A stretch of 64,000 nucleotides of DNA from Leptospira interrogans (GTDB lineage: Bacteria; Spirochaetota; Leptospiria; Leptospirales; Leptospiraceae). The position numbers were made by a program, and so were the translations under genes. The stretch lies in contig NZ_FTNA01000004.1 of NCBI RefSeq assembly GCF_900156205.1, positions 1 through 64,000 on the forward strand, given 5' to 3'. The first letter of the stretch is position 1. Each line of letters starts with the position of its first letter. Positions 39,564-50,673 of the stretch are shown one piece after another. The notes beneath the pieces were generated by a model that worked only from the letters and a program-made list of their open reading frames with translations, had not been told where the DNA came from and did no database searches.

Positions 39564-40754
39564 ATGGAATTACCTAGACTTGAAAATGTAGATCTCTCAG
39601 GAAAGAGAGTTTTCCTGAGAGTAGATTTTAACGTTCCAGTAGAAAATGGAAAAGTTACAGACAAAACTAGAATTGAAAAGACTCTTCCTACAATCGAACT
39701 TCTGATTAAAAAAGGCGCAAGGATAATTATTGCGAGTCACTTAGGAAGACCCAAAGGACAAGTAAATCCTGAATTTTCTTTGGCGCCAGTAGTTGAAACT
39801 TTCCAAAGTCTTGTAAAATCTAAGGTTTATTTTTCTAAGACAGTAATCGGAGAAGACGCGATTAAACTTTCTAAAGAACTTAAAAACGGCGAAATTTTAG
39901 TAATTGAAAACGTTCGTTTTCATAAAGAAGAAGAGGAAAATGATCCTGGTTTTTCCAAAAAACTTGCTGCGTTAGCCGACATCTATGTGAACGACGCTTT
40001 TGGGGCAGCCCACAGAGCGCACTCTTCCACCGAAGGAATTGCACGTCTACTTCCTGCATATGCAGGTCTTCTAATGCACAAAGAGATCTTAGAACTTTCT
40101 GCGCTTCTGCATAAACCGGCTCGTCCATTTGTGGCGATCATAGGAGGTTCCAAAGTTTCCACTAAGATCAAGGTCCTAACCAATCTATTCGACAAGGTAA
40201 ATCATCTTCTCATTGGTGGTGGAATGGCTTATACGTTTTTAAAGTCCAGAGCGATCCCTATTGGAAATTCACTCGTGGAAAAAGAATTCGAAGTTCAAGC
40301 CTTTCAGTTAATCGAAAAAGCAGGCGTCGCTGGTATCGATTTACAACTTCCGGTAGATCACATCATTGGAGATCAGTTTAACGAAAAGGCAAAGACCAAG
40401 TCCGTAGATAAGATGGGAATTTTAGACGGTTGGATGGGAATGGATATAGGCTCTAAAACGGTTTCTAACTACGAAAAGATTATTAAAAACGCTGGTACGA
40501 TTTTTTGGAACGGGCCAATGGGTGTTTTTGAAATGGATAAATTTGCGAGTGGGACTATGGCAATCGCCAAAGCAGTCGCTAAATCCAAGGCAAAAACAGT
40601 TGTAGGTGGAGGAGATTCCATCGCTGCAATCAACAAAGCTAGAGTTGCAGATAAAATTACTCATATCTCAACTGGCGGTGGAGCTTCCCTCGAATTTATG
40701 GAAGGTAGAAAACTTCCAGGAGTAGAAGCCCTTAAGAAAAAAACTTCCGAGTAA
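39564..40754 (+). CDS. pgk: Phosphoglycerate kinase
   Basis: 396 residues, normal length. It makes ATP from 1,3-bisphosphoglycerate. Substrate residues are in RVDFNVP and ASHLGRPKG; the hinge and nucleotide half show [17 protein letters not shown] and GGGDSIAA. It is the second gene of the gap-pgk operon; tpiA lies 2.5 kb further on, after a repeat region and one minus-strand gene. Confidence 0.97.
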   Translation: MELPRLENVDLSGKRVFLRVDFNVPVENGKVTDKTRIEKTLPTIELLIKKGARIIIASHLGRPKGQVNPEFSLAPVVETFQSLVKSKVYFSKTVIGEDAIKLSKELKNGEILVIENVRFHKEEEENDPGFSKKLAALADIYVNDAFGAAHRAHSSTEGIARLLPAYAGLLMHKEILELSALLHKPARPFVAIIGGSKVSTKIKVLTNLFDKVNHLLIGGGMAYTFLKSRAIPIGNSLVEKEFEVQAFQLIEKAGVAGIDLQLPVDHIIGDQFNEKAKTKSVDKMGILDGWMGMDIGSKTVSNYEKIIKNAGTIFWNGPMGVFEMDKFASGTMAIAKAVAKSKAKTVVGGGDSIAAINKARVADKITHISTGGGASLEFMEGRKLPGVEALKKKTSE

Positions 40755-40784
40755 GTTCGAATTCAAAGTGTTTTTACAATCAAA

Positions 40785-40935
40785 CCTTACAGCCGGGCAT
40801 CCGCCAATCTCAGCCACCTAGGAGCAACAGTGTTGCTCCGAAGCGAGATTAGGACTCTCGTGTGGAGCAAAGGCGAAACACAAAGTCTTAGATGGAAACC
40901 ACCGAACTTGCGTTGCTTTAAAATTATATAAAGTT
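40785..40935. other. GC-richer structured segment downstream of pgk
   Basis: About 150 bases distinctly richer in G and C than the flanks. At 40821-40839 GGAGCAACA and TGTTGCTCC pair around one base. Other short inverted segments (GCGAGA, CTCGTGTGGAGC) follow. No T-run marks it as a simple terminator. An open frame on the minus strand through it has no protein-like features. It may be a repeat element or a structured RNA. Confidence 0.4.
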
Positions 40936-40939
40936 TTGT

Positions 40940-41158
40940 ATGATTGAAAAACGATCTCGATTTGAGATACAACCACCTTGGATCGTATATTCTAATAGCT
41001 CTCCATACTGGAGTGGGTGGAGACAAGGTGAAAGCGAGTTTTGGTTTTACAACGTCTGGTTGCCTTTTTGGGAAAATTTGGGAACTAACGATAAAATTCT
41101 CTATCTCGAAGATTGGATTCCTCCTGTGGACTGGAATCTTTATTTGGCTCAACATTAG
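40940..41158 (+). CDS. Small protein of unknown function
   Basis: 72 residues, rich in Trp and aromatic residues (PPWIVYSNSSPYWSGW, WFYNVWLPFWENLG, DWIPPVDWNLYL). The composition is unlike the random AT-rich frames around it and looks protein-like. The ribosome site is weak (AAAG six bases before ATG). No family recognised. It lies between the GC-rich segment and a repeat block. Confidence 0.4.
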   Translation: MIEKRSRFEIQPPWIVYSNSSPYWSGWRQGESEFWFYNVWLPFWENLGTNDKILYLEDWIPPVDWNLYLAQH

Positions 41159-41274
41159 AATTTCATTTAGCTTTTTCTTTTCGATTCCATACTTTGTATT
41201 GAAAACAAATATTTAAAACTAACCAAATTACGACGGTTTATTTAACATCAATTCCACGTAAGAAAATTTGGGTG

Positions 41275-41371
41275 AATCCGACTTTGCCAGACCGCGCCTT
41301 CAGTTGCAGTCAATCAATTGCATAAAAGAAATGTAATACAATATTTCGTATTTAGTTTCAATTGATTATAA
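41275..41371 (+). repeat. ~97-bp repeat, copy 2
   Basis: AATCCGACTTTGCCAGACC, CAGTCAATCAATTGCATAAA and ACAATATTTCGTATTTAG correspond in order to 29978-30074. Here it runs straight into the next repeat block, whereas in the topA-cysK gap the two blocks are about 600 bases apart and in the other order. Confidence 0.6.
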
Positions 41372-41480
41372 CGTGAGCAGGCAGTAAGAGATTCGTTTTA
41401 TAAAAACCTGATTTTTCCATAAAAAATAAATGTTTAAAAATTTGTAATACGACTTAATCTGTGGGAACTCTCACAAATCG
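41371..41480 (+). repeat. Duplicated block, copy 2
   Basis: AACGTGAG, GTAAG, TTTTATAAAAACCTGATTTT and GACTTAATCTGTGGGAACTC match 29211-29310 closely. Confidence 0.75.
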
Positions 41481-41624
41481 TGGGTTTACCAGTTAAACTG
41501 GAAAATCGTGGGAACTACTATGAACTATAAAAAAAATCTTTTTCTAATCATATTTTGTACAAAACTGCTGTTTTGCGTTTACGGTCATAATCCCATTTTA
41601 ACGTGAGTTCAACTGAAAAGACCT

Positions 41625-41735
41625 TTCTAAAAGTATGAGTTCCTACAATTTTAGAATTTGTTCGTAAAATCATGATTTGTAAGAATTCTCATATCATTTT
41701 AGAGACAAACCTAAGTTTTGTGGTAGTTCCCACAT
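41625..41735 (-). repeat. Duplicated block, inverted partial copy
   Basis: Read on the minus strand: AAAACTTAGGTTTGTCT, then ACAAATCATGATTTTACGAA and CAAATTCTAAAATT. This follows 29310-29390 with few changes. Confidence 0.7.
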
Positions 41736-41835
41736 TTAAGGAATCGATCTATAAAGTTTAGATTTCAACTTTTTTCAGAATTATTTCGATTCTATAAATA
41801 TTATTTTCTAAGATCATCTTCTGATTACTTCTTTT

Positions 41836-42660
41836 CTATCTATATAAAGGTTCTTTTAACTTGTAAGTACATCTTAGAATATCTGGAAATTTAGATCCAA
41901 ATTGATAACGTAAAACTTTTTTTCCTGAATGATAAAACGATTTCTGAAGTCCTAAATTCTTTATTTTGTAACCGTTTTTTTGTAATCCAAAACAAGTGAG
42001 TTTACGATGTATTCCCCAAATAAAAAATTTTCGTTCCTCCGGAATACTCATTTCAAACGTAAGTTGAAAATTTTCGGAAACCCACTCCTTTGCAGGCCAA
42101 AGATCATATTCTACTATTCCCCAAAAATCAGAATCTCCAAAAGAAAGATATCCAAAACCGGTCTCATTTTGACCCGGACGCATCTGATATCTAATTTCAA
42201 TTTCTTGAATTCCTTCTTCTAAATTTAGCAGAAACTCTGCAACATGAGGTAAACCGTAACTTTTATTCCAGTTATATTGTACTATCCTAAAATCAAAAAG
42301 CTCCTTTCTAGAAAGATCCGGCTTAGATTTGACTGAAATTACTTTTTGATCCTGAAAAATTTCCAAGTCAGCTGACTCAGGTAATACAAACGCAAAAAGA
42401 TAACCTCCTTTTTGAATCGAATTGATTTTATAATTGGCCCGGATCGAACATCGATTTTCGCAAGTAATTTCTAATTTTTCTCCTAACAACTTTACGTTTT
42501 TTGAATATGCGTATAAAATACTTCCAGGCGGGGCTTTTACCGCTTTGGGCGCCCTACTATTGGATTTTATCGGTAATGTAACTGTAACAGCCATAGTTAT
42601 CATCAATTGAATACAGATCTTTTGAAAAATCTGCTTCCCTAAATATATCATTCTATTCAT
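41836..42660 (-). CDS. Exported protein of unknown function
   Basis: 274 residues. The N-terminus (KQIFQKICIQLMITMAVTVTLP) looks like a signal peptide, with two possible ATG starts three codons apart. The mature part is beta-rich with cysteines in ITCENRCSIR and motifs GGYLFAFVLPESADLEIF and FGYLSFGDSDFWGIVEYDLWP. No family recognised. It is alone on the minus strand among repeats, between pgk and tpiA. Confidence 0.6.
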   Translation of the reverse strand: MNRMIYLGKQIFQKICIQLMITMAVTVTLPIKSNSRAPKAVKAPPGSILYAYSKNVKLLGEKLEITCENRCSIRANYKINSIQKGGYLFAFVLPESADLEIFQDQKVISVKSKPDLSRKELFDFRIVQYNWNKSYGLPHVAEFLLNLEEGIQEIEIRYQMRPGQNETGFGYLSFGDSDFWGIVEYDLWPAKEWVSENFQLTFEMSIPEERKFFIWGIHRKLTCFGLQKNGYKIKNLGLQKSFYHSGKKVLRYQFGSKFPDILRCTYKLKEPLYR

Positions 42661-42740
42661 CTAATACTCAATCCATTCCATTTAAATTTCAAAATTTATA
42701 ATATTACTTTTATATACCCATTTTAATGTGAAAGACACTT

Positions 42741-42915
42741 AGAACTTGTCCCAAAACCTCAAGATGTGGGACTCACACAAAAATTTAACAATATTAGAAT
42801 TACTTGAAAGTTCGCAAATTACCAAATGTGACGGTTTTTGTAGAAACTATTGTGTTTTATTAAAAATTTCTAAAGAACTATCATGTAAATTCTTTAAGGT
42901 TTTGGGACAAGTTCT
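42741..42915. mobile_element. 175-bp element with perfect 19-bp terminal inverted repeats (MITE-like)
   Basis: AGAACTTGTCCCAAAACCT at 42741-42759 is exactly reverse-complementary to 42897-42915. Inside are a TGTGGGACTCACAC core and an AAATTTCTAAAGAAC segment. A decayed copy, split by a second element, lies at 26219-26575. A further partial copy ending AGATTTTAGGACAAACTCTT lies at about 47380-47472. No transposase is encoded. Confidence 0.75.
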
Positions 42916-43282
42916 TATTATTAAAAACAACCAATTAACGGTAATTTTTCGATCTTTCATACTGTTTGCGTAAGAAATTTGAAGGAACAACGAAAACGTC
43001 CATTTCTATGAGCGCTCGAAAAAGTTGATAAATTGGATTCGACTTTTTTAGAAATCTTAAATGATTTAAAATTGTTTGATTTGAGCTAAAAGTATGGTAG
43101 TCGAGTTTTTTGAATTCTAAGTTTTACCCGATCATGAGCCCTATATATTTTTAGAAAGCGGATTTTTTTTATTTTCTCAAGGTTTTAAATTCGATCAAAA
43201 GTTTCAAAAATTCTTGTAGGGATTTCCCTTTCCTAAAAACTTTTCCCAGTTCAATTGTACTCATCTTTCAAACGAGGAAATT
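42916..43282. other. Intergenic leader of tpiA
   Basis: No gene seen. A GAGGAAATT ribosome site immediately precedes the tpiA start. No clear promoter could be marked. Confidence 0.4.
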
Positions 43283-44035
43283 ATGCGTAAGACAATTATT
43301 GCAGGAAACTGGAAAATGAATTTATCTCTTAAAGAAGCCGTTTTCCTAGCACATTCGATCCGAGAAAAAATTCCATCCATTTCTAAAGATAAAGTCTCGA
43401 TGGTATTTCCTTCTACTCTTCATCTTGAAAACGTTTCCAAAATATTAGAAGGTAGCAGTGTAATTGTTGGAGCCCAAAACTGTTATCACTCCGGACTTGC
43501 AGCTTTTACCGGCGAAACCTCTCCCGATCAACTGAAAGAAATTGGTGTTAAAGTTGTAATGGTCGGTCATTCGGAACGTCGTCAATTTTTAGGAGAGTCT
43601 AACTTTTTTTGTAACGATAAAATCCGTTTTCTTTTAAAGAACGAATTTACAGTCCTTTATTGTGTTGGAGAAACTCTCTCCGAAAGAGAATCCGGTAAAA
43701 CATTGGAAGTACTGTCTTCTCAAATTAGAGAAGGTTTAAAAGGAATTGATAGCGTATTTTTTTCCAATTTAATTCTGGCTTATGAACCAGTTTGGGCCAT
43801 TGGAACCGGAAAAGTTGCCACCCCCTCTCAAGCCCAAGAAGTACATTCTTTTATTCGTAAAGAAATTTCTGGTCTTTTTGTAGGCGCCTCTTCTATTTCA
43901 GAATCCATTTCTATTCTCTACGGTGGTTCTGTAAAACCAGACAATATTCAAGATCTATTAAAAGAAAAAGATATAGATGGGGGTTTAGTTGGAGGAGCCA
44001 GCCAAAAAATCAGTTCCTTCGCTGGACTTTTCTAA
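43283..44035 (+). CDS. tpiA: Triosephosphate isomerase
   Basis: 250 residues, standard length. It interconverts dihydroxyacetone phosphate and glyceraldehyde-3-phosphate. Catalytic residues are visible: Lys in GNWKMN, His in MVGHSERR and Glu in [11 protein letters not shown]; the phosphate loop YGGSVKPDN is intact. secG follows within 100 bases, as in many bacteria. Confidence 0.97.
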   Translation: MRKTIIAGNWKMNLSLKEAVFLAHSIREKIPSISKDKVSMVFPSTLHLENVSKILEGSSVIVGAQNCYHSGLAAFTGETSPDQLKEIGVKVVMVGHSERRQFLGESNFFCNDKIRFLLKNEFTVLYCVGETLSERESGKTLEVLSSQIREGLKGIDSVFFSNLILAYEPVWAIGTGKVATPSQAQEVHSFIRKEISGLFVGASSISESISILYGGSVKPDNIQDLLKEKDIDGGLVGGASQKISSFAGLF

Positions 44036-44131
44036 ACTCGAATTGGAAAACACTTCAGATGAGTATTTTAATTGTCACTCTCTGAAGGATTCATAATCTG
44101 GCAAAGGATTCATTTTTTTTCAGGTATTTAT

Positions 44132-44467
<336 letters not shown>

Positions 44468-45197
44468 TTTAAAATCCAAACTAATTTTAGATGGGCTTTT
44501 TTTTGACCTGAGAAGTCCTATTTGGAATCAAGTATTGGTTTTATTTTTTATAGGTTTCTTATTACTAAACACTTCTATCTATCCTCAAAACAAAGAAGAA
44601 AACTTTCATAAAAACAAATCTTCTTCTGACACTGCTTCTATTTTAAATCGAAAAATTTTAAAGATCTACGAAGAGCTAGGTATCGCCAGAGAATTGTTGA
44701 AATTAGAAAGAATGGAATCGATTCCCAGCGGAACCTTTGTTACGTTTCTTGGAACCTATCCAAATCGCAAAGGAATTAAGGTTGCTAAACATTCCATTCA
44801 AGAAGGTAAAAACGGAATCGAAAAAGCGGAAAGTAAATCGATTCTATTAGAATTTACCGGAACCACTCTTTCTAAAGTGATTACTGAAGTTAAATCGGAA
44901 AATATGGACGGTTCCGATATAACACTGATTCGCCTAACGGATGAAACTCCTCTAGATCAGGACGTAGATGACATTCTTTTACATGCAGATAAAAACGGTA
45001 AAGAAGTTCGTTATCCAATCCAACTTCTTGCGGACAATCGAGAAAGGTCAGAGTTCAAACAAGAATTTTATATCAAACTTCTGGAAGACTTTCTAATTCA
45101 GCTCTTAAGGCTTCAAGAAATGCAAAGCCAAGAATCAGCAAAAAATAAAAAAAAGTTACTGCAAACTTTTAAAGATTCTCTACAATATTGAATCTTC

Positions 45198-46331
45198 ATG
45201 TCCTCATTGCAGGAAAATCTCCTAGAAAAAACCGGCGAACTTCAAGCCATCTTAGATGGGATTACGGAACCGTTGGTATTGATCGATCCAGGATTTCGTA
45301 TACGCAGAGTCAATCGATCCACATTGGAATTTTCCAGTCAATCCTCGTTTTTATCCATCATAGGTAAAAAATGTTTCGAAGTTTTATACAATCGTAATGA
45401 CGTCTGTCCTTACTGCCCGATGAAAGGAATGCAATCGAGCGAAGAAAATTTCAACAGATATTTTGAATACCCCAGATCGGACGTGAACAGAGAAATTTTT
45501 CATTCCGTCAAAGGCCAAAAAGAAACTCTCTATCTAGACTTCTATCCTATAGAAAAAGAAGGTAACATAGGTTCCGTTCTTGAAAAGGTAAGTAACATTA
45601 CCAGAATCAAAGAAAAAGAAGAAGAAAATCTAAGAATTCGAAATTTAGCTTCTTTGGGAATTTTTATTTCCGGTGTCGCACACGAGCTGAACAACCCTCT
45701 TACAGGTATGAGTTTAACCCTTCAAAGTCTTTTGAACAATCTCACTTCAATCGATCCTGATTTTTTTCGTAAACGTTTGGATATGATGAAAGAGGATCTA
45801 ACAAGAGCCGCTATGATCGTCACCGATATTATCAGTTTTGCAAAACCGGACCGATTGGTAACTACAAGCGCGGACATTTATGAAACTATCCAAAAAGCAA
45901 GAGAAAATGTGATCTGGGTATATCCAGTACTTTCTAAAAATATTTCTTGGGAAATTTTATGTGAGCCCAGAACCACCTTTCAATTTAATCCAGTAAAACT
46001 AGAAAGACTATTTATCAATTTATTTAAGAACTCTTTGCAAGCATTCGATTATGGAGAAGGAAAAATTCGGGTAGAAGTTCGTAAAACCAGAAACATGGTA
46101 CATATCATCGTAGAAGATAATGCGGGAGGGATTCCGGATAATCTGATCGATAAGATATTTTCTCCTTTTTTTACCAAAAATAAAACCGGAATTGGAACCG
46201 GACTTGGACTTTCCATCTGTCATTCTATCGTTCGAGAACACAAAGGAGAACTATCCGTTAAATCCTTTGAAAAGAAAACAAGGTTTAGAGTTTCTTTACC
46301 TTTCACACAATATCAAGAGTACATTTCCTGA
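45198..46331 (+). CDS. Soluble PAS histidine kinase with a cysteine motif
   Basis: 377 residues. A PAS domain (about 12-135) includes a cysteine set, [19 protein letters not shown], of the CxnCxxCP type found in PAS domains that may bind metal or sense redox (inference). A HisKA domain ([12 protein letters not shown]) and HATPase ([19 protein letters not shown]) follow, of the NtrB-like class. There is no transmembrane segment. The stop overlaps the start of the response-regulator gene (TGATG), so the pair is translationally coupled. Confidence 0.88.
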   Translation: MSSLQENLLEKTGELQAILDGITEPLVLIDPGFRIRRVNRSTLEFSSQSSFLSIIGKKCFEVLYNRNDVCPYCPMKGMQSSEENFNRYFEYPRSDVNREIFHSVKGQKETLYLDFYPIEKEGNIGSVLEKVSNITRIKEKEEENLRIRNLASLGIFISGVAHELNNPLTGMSLTLQSLLNNLTSIDPDFFRKRLDMMKEDLTRAAMIVTDIISFAKPDRLVTTSADIYETIQKARENVIWVYPVLSKNISWEILCEPRTTFQFNPVKLERLFINLFKNSLQAFDYGEGKIRVEVRKTRNMVHIIVEDNAGGIPDNLIDKIFSPFFTKNKTGIGTGLGLSICHSIVREHKGELSVKSFEKKTRFRVSLPFTQYQEYIS

Positions 46332-47323
46332 TGTATAATATATTGATCGTTGAAGATATCCATTCGATCCGGGAAGCGATCAAAGATTTACTCTCCGTTA
46401 AATACAATATTTTTGACGCTGAAAATTATGACGGAGCGGTAGACATTTTAAAGAGCGAAAAAATTCATCTGGTCATCACAGATATTCGTATGCCGGGTAA
46501 AACCGGACTGGATCTGATCAAAACCATACAACATGAATTTCCTCACATTCTTTATACTCTAATGACCGCTTACAATATCAACGACTACATTAATTTTGCA
46601 TATAAACACGGTATTTGGAATATCATTCCGAAATATTCCTTTTTAGATATTAAATTGATCTCCGTCATGGTTCACAAACTTCTTACTAAGGATATATTTG
46701 GAGTAGAAAAATATTTCGGAACCGATTTTGTAATTCAAGAATCGGAACCAGAAGATAAGGATTTTTCGGTTCCTCACCCAAACGGAATCGTATTTAAAAG
46801 AATTTATTCGGACGAACAGAGAAATTTTATCTGTAATCGAATTGCCAAGTTTTTGATCGAGAAAGGAGCGCCTAACGCGATCAATCAAATTTTAGAAGAA
46901 CTAACTTCCAACGCTATGATTCGAGCCCCAAGGGATTCTAAAGGAAATTATAAATACCAATACGAACTACCTTCCCGCGGTCTTGTGATCCCTCTGGAAA
47001 ACATTCAACTCGCAGAGTCTGATTTTTTTGAAATCGGTTACGGAATTGCCGAAAACACTTTTATCATTGTAATCCGAGATCATTTTGGTTCTTTAGATAA
47101 AAAGGAAATTCTAAAACGTTTAGATCGTCATATTACCGTCGACGAAAATACAGGATTCCCTCCAGGTCTCGCCGATTCCCATGGTAGAGGTTTATACATT
47201 TGTAGGGAAATTTCTGATCAATTGATTTTTAACATAGAAAAAGATACCAGAACAGAAATCATCGCTTTACTCGATAAACAAGGAAACAAAAGTTATAAAT
47301 CTCTTTCTATCTACGAAGTTTGA
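46331..47323 (+). CDS. Response regulator with a C-terminal RsbW-like ATPase domain
   Basis: 330 residues. The receiver (1-120) has phosphoacceptor Asp51 ([11 protein letters not shown]). The C-terminal part contains an N-box-like [14 protein letters not shown] and a late [15 protein letters not shown], features of anti-sigma-factor-type GHKL kinases. The output is therefore likely a protein-kinase or partner-switching module, not DNA binding. A STAS protein occurs elsewhere in the window (17615-18547), but a link is speculation. It is coupled to the upstream PAS kinase. Confidence 0.8.
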   Translation: MYNILIVEDIHSIREAIKDLLSVKYNIFDAENYDGAVDILKSEKIHLVITDIRMPGKTGLDLIKTIQHEFPHILYTLMTAYNINDYINFAYKHGIWNIIPKYSFLDIKLISVMVHKLLTKDIFGVEKYFGTDFVIQESEPEDKDFSVPHPNGIVFKRIYSDEQRNFICNRIAKFLIEKGAPNAINQILEELTSNAMIRAPRDSKGNYKYQYELPSRGLVIPLENIQLAESDFFEIGYGIAENTFIIVIRDHFGSLDKKEILKRLDRHITVDENTGFPPGLADSHGRGLYICREISDQLIFNIEKDTRTEIIALLDKQGNKSYKSLSIYEV

Positions 47324-47880
47324 ACATTTTCAAATTCGTATAACATGAGTTTAACGTTAAAAATTAAGCTTTTATAAAGAAGTTGTTTTAAAAGCTAAAA
47401 GTGTAGGAACTATCACATTTTATTAAAGCTTCAAAAACAATTCTTTTAAGATTTTAGGACAAACTCTTAAATACTGAATACCAAAACATAATTGTTTCTT
47501 AAGTTCGATTTTATTTTTTTACGATAAAACAAGCTTTTATGGAACCGATTTATAGGCCGAATCTACATCAACTATCTATAACTTATAAAAAATTACCAAA
47601 ATCTTCTACTAAAATAGTGTTTTACGATGAAAATTCACAGTATCTTATTTTATAGGGATTAGTAATTATCTCTAACCAATTCAATTATAAACGATGACTA
47701 ATAGACACACGTTACTTGTTTATCTATTATACAAACGTTATACTCCCTAAGAAACGTAAATTTATTCTTTACTTAAGTATATTAGAAATAGGATAAACTA
47801 CCCTATTTCTAATTAAACTTCTATCTAAAAAATTCACTTATATCTTATTTAGTTATTATAAAATCTTAGGAGAAATTATC
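47324..47880. other. Intergenic region with repeat fragments
   Basis: No gene. About 47380-47472 is a decayed copy of the 175-bp element, with TGTAGGAACTATCACA at 47402. About 47611-47670 is a diverged tail of the ~95-bp repeat. A good AGGAG site ends the region before the TTG start at 47881. Confidence 0.55.
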
Positions 47881-49311
47881 TTGGTTCGTTATTTAATTTT
47901 TCTTTTTATTTTATTTTCGAATTGTTTACCTACCAATGTGTTTGGTATAGCGGCCCCCGAAAACATTGATTATTGGATTCATTTTCTACTGAAAATTCCG
48001 GATTTTCTTTTACAGAATAACGATCCACTTCACTCAGATTCTCAATCTGACTCAAGATTAGATTGGACCTTATTAATCGGAGCTGAAAATGCTCAAACGG
48101 CAAGTAAAGGTATCTACGTAGATCAAAATGGTTTTATCTACGTAGTTGGTGAAACCAATGGAGGTGTTTATAATCCGAGACCAATCGGAATGAAAGATCT
48201 CATTTTAGGAAAGTATGATTCTCATAAAAATACAATCTGGACTCAACAAATTGGAGCTATTGACGTAGCATTGAATGTTAGCGCTATGACTGTCGATCAT
48301 AACGGAAATGTTTACGTTACCGGTAGTACGGGCAATGATGGATTTTTTCCCAACCCACTTCGTAGTTCAGAAGATATGTTCGTAATTAAATTCAACTCGG
48401 ACGGAACCAGAGATTGGACTACACAAGCCGGCCCACAGGAAAAAGAATCCAGAACAACTCCAACAAGTATTTATATAGATACATCTGGAAATATTTTTGT
48501 AGTTGGGTTTTCAAGCGGACCTTTCGGAGGTCCGGAATTAGGGGCGAACGGATTTATAGCTAAATTTGATCCTCAAGGAAATCAAACTTGGGTCAGACAA
48601 CTTTTCATTAGTAGACATACTCAAATCTCCACACTATGTGCCGCTTTCGACAGAGTTCAAAATACTTATGTAACCGGTTCGGGAAACGCAAATTTTGAAA
48701 CGAATACAGAGATAAATGACTTCGGCGTGAAAAATCTTTTTATTTTCAAATATGATAACGATAATGGAAACAAACAATTTTTCGCTCAACTTAGTTTCCC
48801 TTCAAGATCAATTGAAAGTAATACTATAACAGTTGATACTTTAGGAAACGTTTTTGTAGGTGGAAATAGCAACGCTGATTTTGGATCCGGTGCTGACAGA
48901 ACGTCTCATCTTGCAACCTTGGTAAAATACAATTCTTTAGGTGTTCTTCAATGGATCCAACAATTAGGCCCGGCACAAAGCCAAGATCCTCAAAATAATT
49001 ATCATACTACTATTTCTTCTCTAGATACAGATACTGAGGGAAATGTCTATTCAATAGGTTCTACAAATGGAAATATATTAAAAGTACATGAAAACTCTAC
49101 CGGTATTCGAGATCTATTTTTTACAAAACACAATCCTTCCGGAGAATTAATCTGGTCACGACAAATAGGCGCTCCTAATAGACTTAAAATTGGTAATGGA
49201 ATAGCACATGACTTAAATGGAAATTTATATTACATGGGGAATACAAACGAATATCTACATGAAGAAGCCGCTGTGCATGACTTATATATATTCATCGTCA
49301 AATATAAATGA
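47881..49311 (+). CDS. SBBP-repeat beta-propeller, probable lipoprotein
   Basis: 476 residues from a TTG start supported by AGGAG eight bases upstream. A short hydrophobic N-terminus ends in LFSNC, which fits a spirochaete lipobox, so lipid anchoring at Cys14 is likely. The rest is a chain of SBBP-type beta-propeller repeats of about 45-65 residues with the signature GN(V/I)YV.G.(T/S), for example DQNGFIYVVGETN, NGNVYVTGST, SGNIFVVGFS, LGNVFVGGNS, EGNVYSIGST and NGNLYYMGNT. Such proteins are often surface-exposed. The ligand is unknown. Confidence 0.85.
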   Translation: MVRYLIFLFILFSNCLPTNVFGIAAPENIDYWIHFLLKIPDFLLQNNDPLHSDSQSDSRLDWTLLIGAENAQTASKGIYVDQNGFIYVVGETNGGVYNPRPIGMKDLILGKYDSHKNTIWTQQIGAIDVALNVSAMTVDHNGNVYVTGSTGNDGFFPNPLRSSEDMFVIKFNSDGTRDWTTQAGPQEKESRTTPTSIYIDTSGNIFVVGFSSGPFGGPELGANGFIAKFDPQGNQTWVRQLFISRHTQISTLCAAFDRVQNTYVTGSGNANFETNTEINDFGVKNLFIFKYDNDNGNKQFFAQLSFPSRSIESNTITVDTLGNVFVGGNSNADFGSGADRTSHLATLVKYNSLGVLQWIQQLGPAQSQDPQNNYHTTISSLDTDTEGNVYSIGSTNGNILKVHENSTGIRDLFFTKHNPSGELIWSRQIGAPNRLKIGNGIAHDLNGNLYYMGNTNEYLHEEAAVHDLYIFIVKYK

Positions 49312-49329
49312 TTACTTTTAGATTTATGT

Positions 49330-49426
49330 ATATTACTGATCTCTAGAAAATTGAGTACCGTTAATTTTATCACAAAACGCTGATTCTATGTAAAATATTA
49401 GGTATCTTATTATATAGTTATGAGTA
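49330..49426 (-). repeat. ~95-bp dispersed repeat, copy C (inverted)
   Basis: Read on the minus strand: TACTCATAACTATATAATAA, CCTAATATTTTACATAGAAT, CAGCGTTTTGTGATAAAATT, ending AGAGATCAGTAATAT. Nearly identical to copies A and B. Confidence 0.85.
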
Positions 49427-49593
49427 GTATAATTCATCATCAAATGATCGTTTTGAAATGTAAGTGTCCCTATAGATTTTAAACAATGAAAAGCTTATTC
49501 AAAAATTTATAACTTAACGAGAATGTAATTTATAAAAACCCTTACATTTGTTAATTATAAATCTACGTTACAGGCTCAAGACGATTCTCTAAA

Positions 49594-50673
49594 TCAAAGA
49601 TTTCGATAGAGAAATAGTTCTTTTTTTGTCTCTAAGACTACCGAAGCGTTTTTGCCGGAAGGAAAAAATCGCACGGGCAAATCAGAACCACGGATCTTTT
49701 CTTTTTTTAGAATTTTCCCTACTTCATCAATAAAAAGGATTTCTTGATTTAACTCGGCAGTAAACCAATTTCCATTGTGATATACCGCTTGATATACACC
49801 GTTGTTAGAAGTTCGTTTTAAATTCAGAATTTTTTTCCCGGAAACGTCGTAAAATTCTATACTATTGGGAGTCGAAACAAGTATTTCTCCCGTATTAGAA
49901 ATTGCTAAATTAAGTTTATGCGGATAAATCGTATCTAAATCAAAGGAAAAAATCTCTTCTCCCTTTTCCCCAAAAACGATCACACTATCTCGGTTTGTAT
50001 TCAAAAGATGAATCGCAATTTTACTTCCATCCGGCGATAAGGATACACTTTTGGCAAATACTGGATTTTTTTCGGAACCTAGATTTTTCTTGATTTGAAT
50101 TGCACCTTTCGAATCTAAAACGAACAATTCCCCTCCTGAAAATAAAACTCCAGTTATCAAAGATACGGATGCAAATGTATAGTCCGTCAAAAATCGTCCG
50201 TCTATTTTCCCCGCTCCAGTGGTATTTCCATTGATGTCAGAAAGTAGAACTTGGTTATGATCTCCTGCAATGAGTAACACAAGATTTCCAGAAGGGGAGA
50301 CCCTTGGATAACTTCTATATTCTTTAGTCCAGAGTATCTCTCTCGAAGGAGAATAAAAATTCACCTCGGATCCTATTTTTTTGTATTCTATATATCCTTT
50401 TGTATTTAGAGGATATTCAATTTTTATTATATCATCAAATACAACTCCATTTGAAGAAGATAGTGTATAGTAAGAATTTTCATATTTATATCCGTTGATC
50501 TCTTCTTCCGGATTCCATAAAAATCTTGGATCGGGAGCCATTCCCGCATGAGCCGATTTAGAAAACGCCCATACTTTCTGTATTCCTATGGCTGTAGGAT
50601 ACGGATTCCCCAGAAAATAAAAAAACAATATTAAAAAAAATAAACCGAATCCAACTACAGATAACAGTCTCAT
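49594..50673 (-). CDS. Membrane-anchored beta-propeller-like protein
   Basis: 359 residues with an N-terminal transmembrane anchor ([17 protein letters not shown]) and a periplasmic or extracellular remainder of repeated beta-strand units: [46 protein letters not shown]. These resemble WD40/PQQ-like propellers. It overlaps cinA by 4 bases and so follows argS and cinA in one transcript. No enzymatic residues are evident. Confidence 0.65.
   Translation of the reverse strand: MRLLSVVGFGLFFLILFFYFLGNPYPTAIGIQKVWAFSKSAHAGMAPDPRFLWNPEEEINGYKYENSYYTLSSSNGVVFDDIIKIEYPLNTKGYIEYKKIGSEVNFYSPSREILWTKEYRSYPRVSPSGNLVLLIAGDHNQVLLSDINGNTTGAGKIDGRFLTDYTFASVSLITGVLFSGGELFVLDSKGAIQIKKNLGSEKNPVFAKSVSLSPDGSKIAIHLLNTNRDSVIVFGEKGEEIFSFDLDTIYPHKLNLAISNTGEILVSTPNSIEFYDVSGKKILNLKRTSNNGVYQAVYHNGNWFTAELNQEILFIDEVGKILKKEKIRGSDLPVRFFPSGKNASVVLETKKELFLYRNL

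Larger units (their letters stand above)
41159..41835. other. Repeat-filled intergenic region
   Basis: No gene. Positions 41275-41371 match 29978-30074, 41371-41480 match 29205-29310, and 41625-41735 are an inverted copy of about 29290-29400. Cores of the TGTGGGAACT family lie at 41460 and 41508 and, inverted, near 41721. Confidence 0.75.

Noticed and set aside
40787..41155. 122-codon protein on the minus strand
   Set aside because: It reads through the GC-rich structured segment and opposite a more protein-like small frame; composition is not protein-like.
42746..42973. 75-codon protein
   Set aside because: It lies inside the 175-bp inverted-repeat element and its flank; a chance frame.
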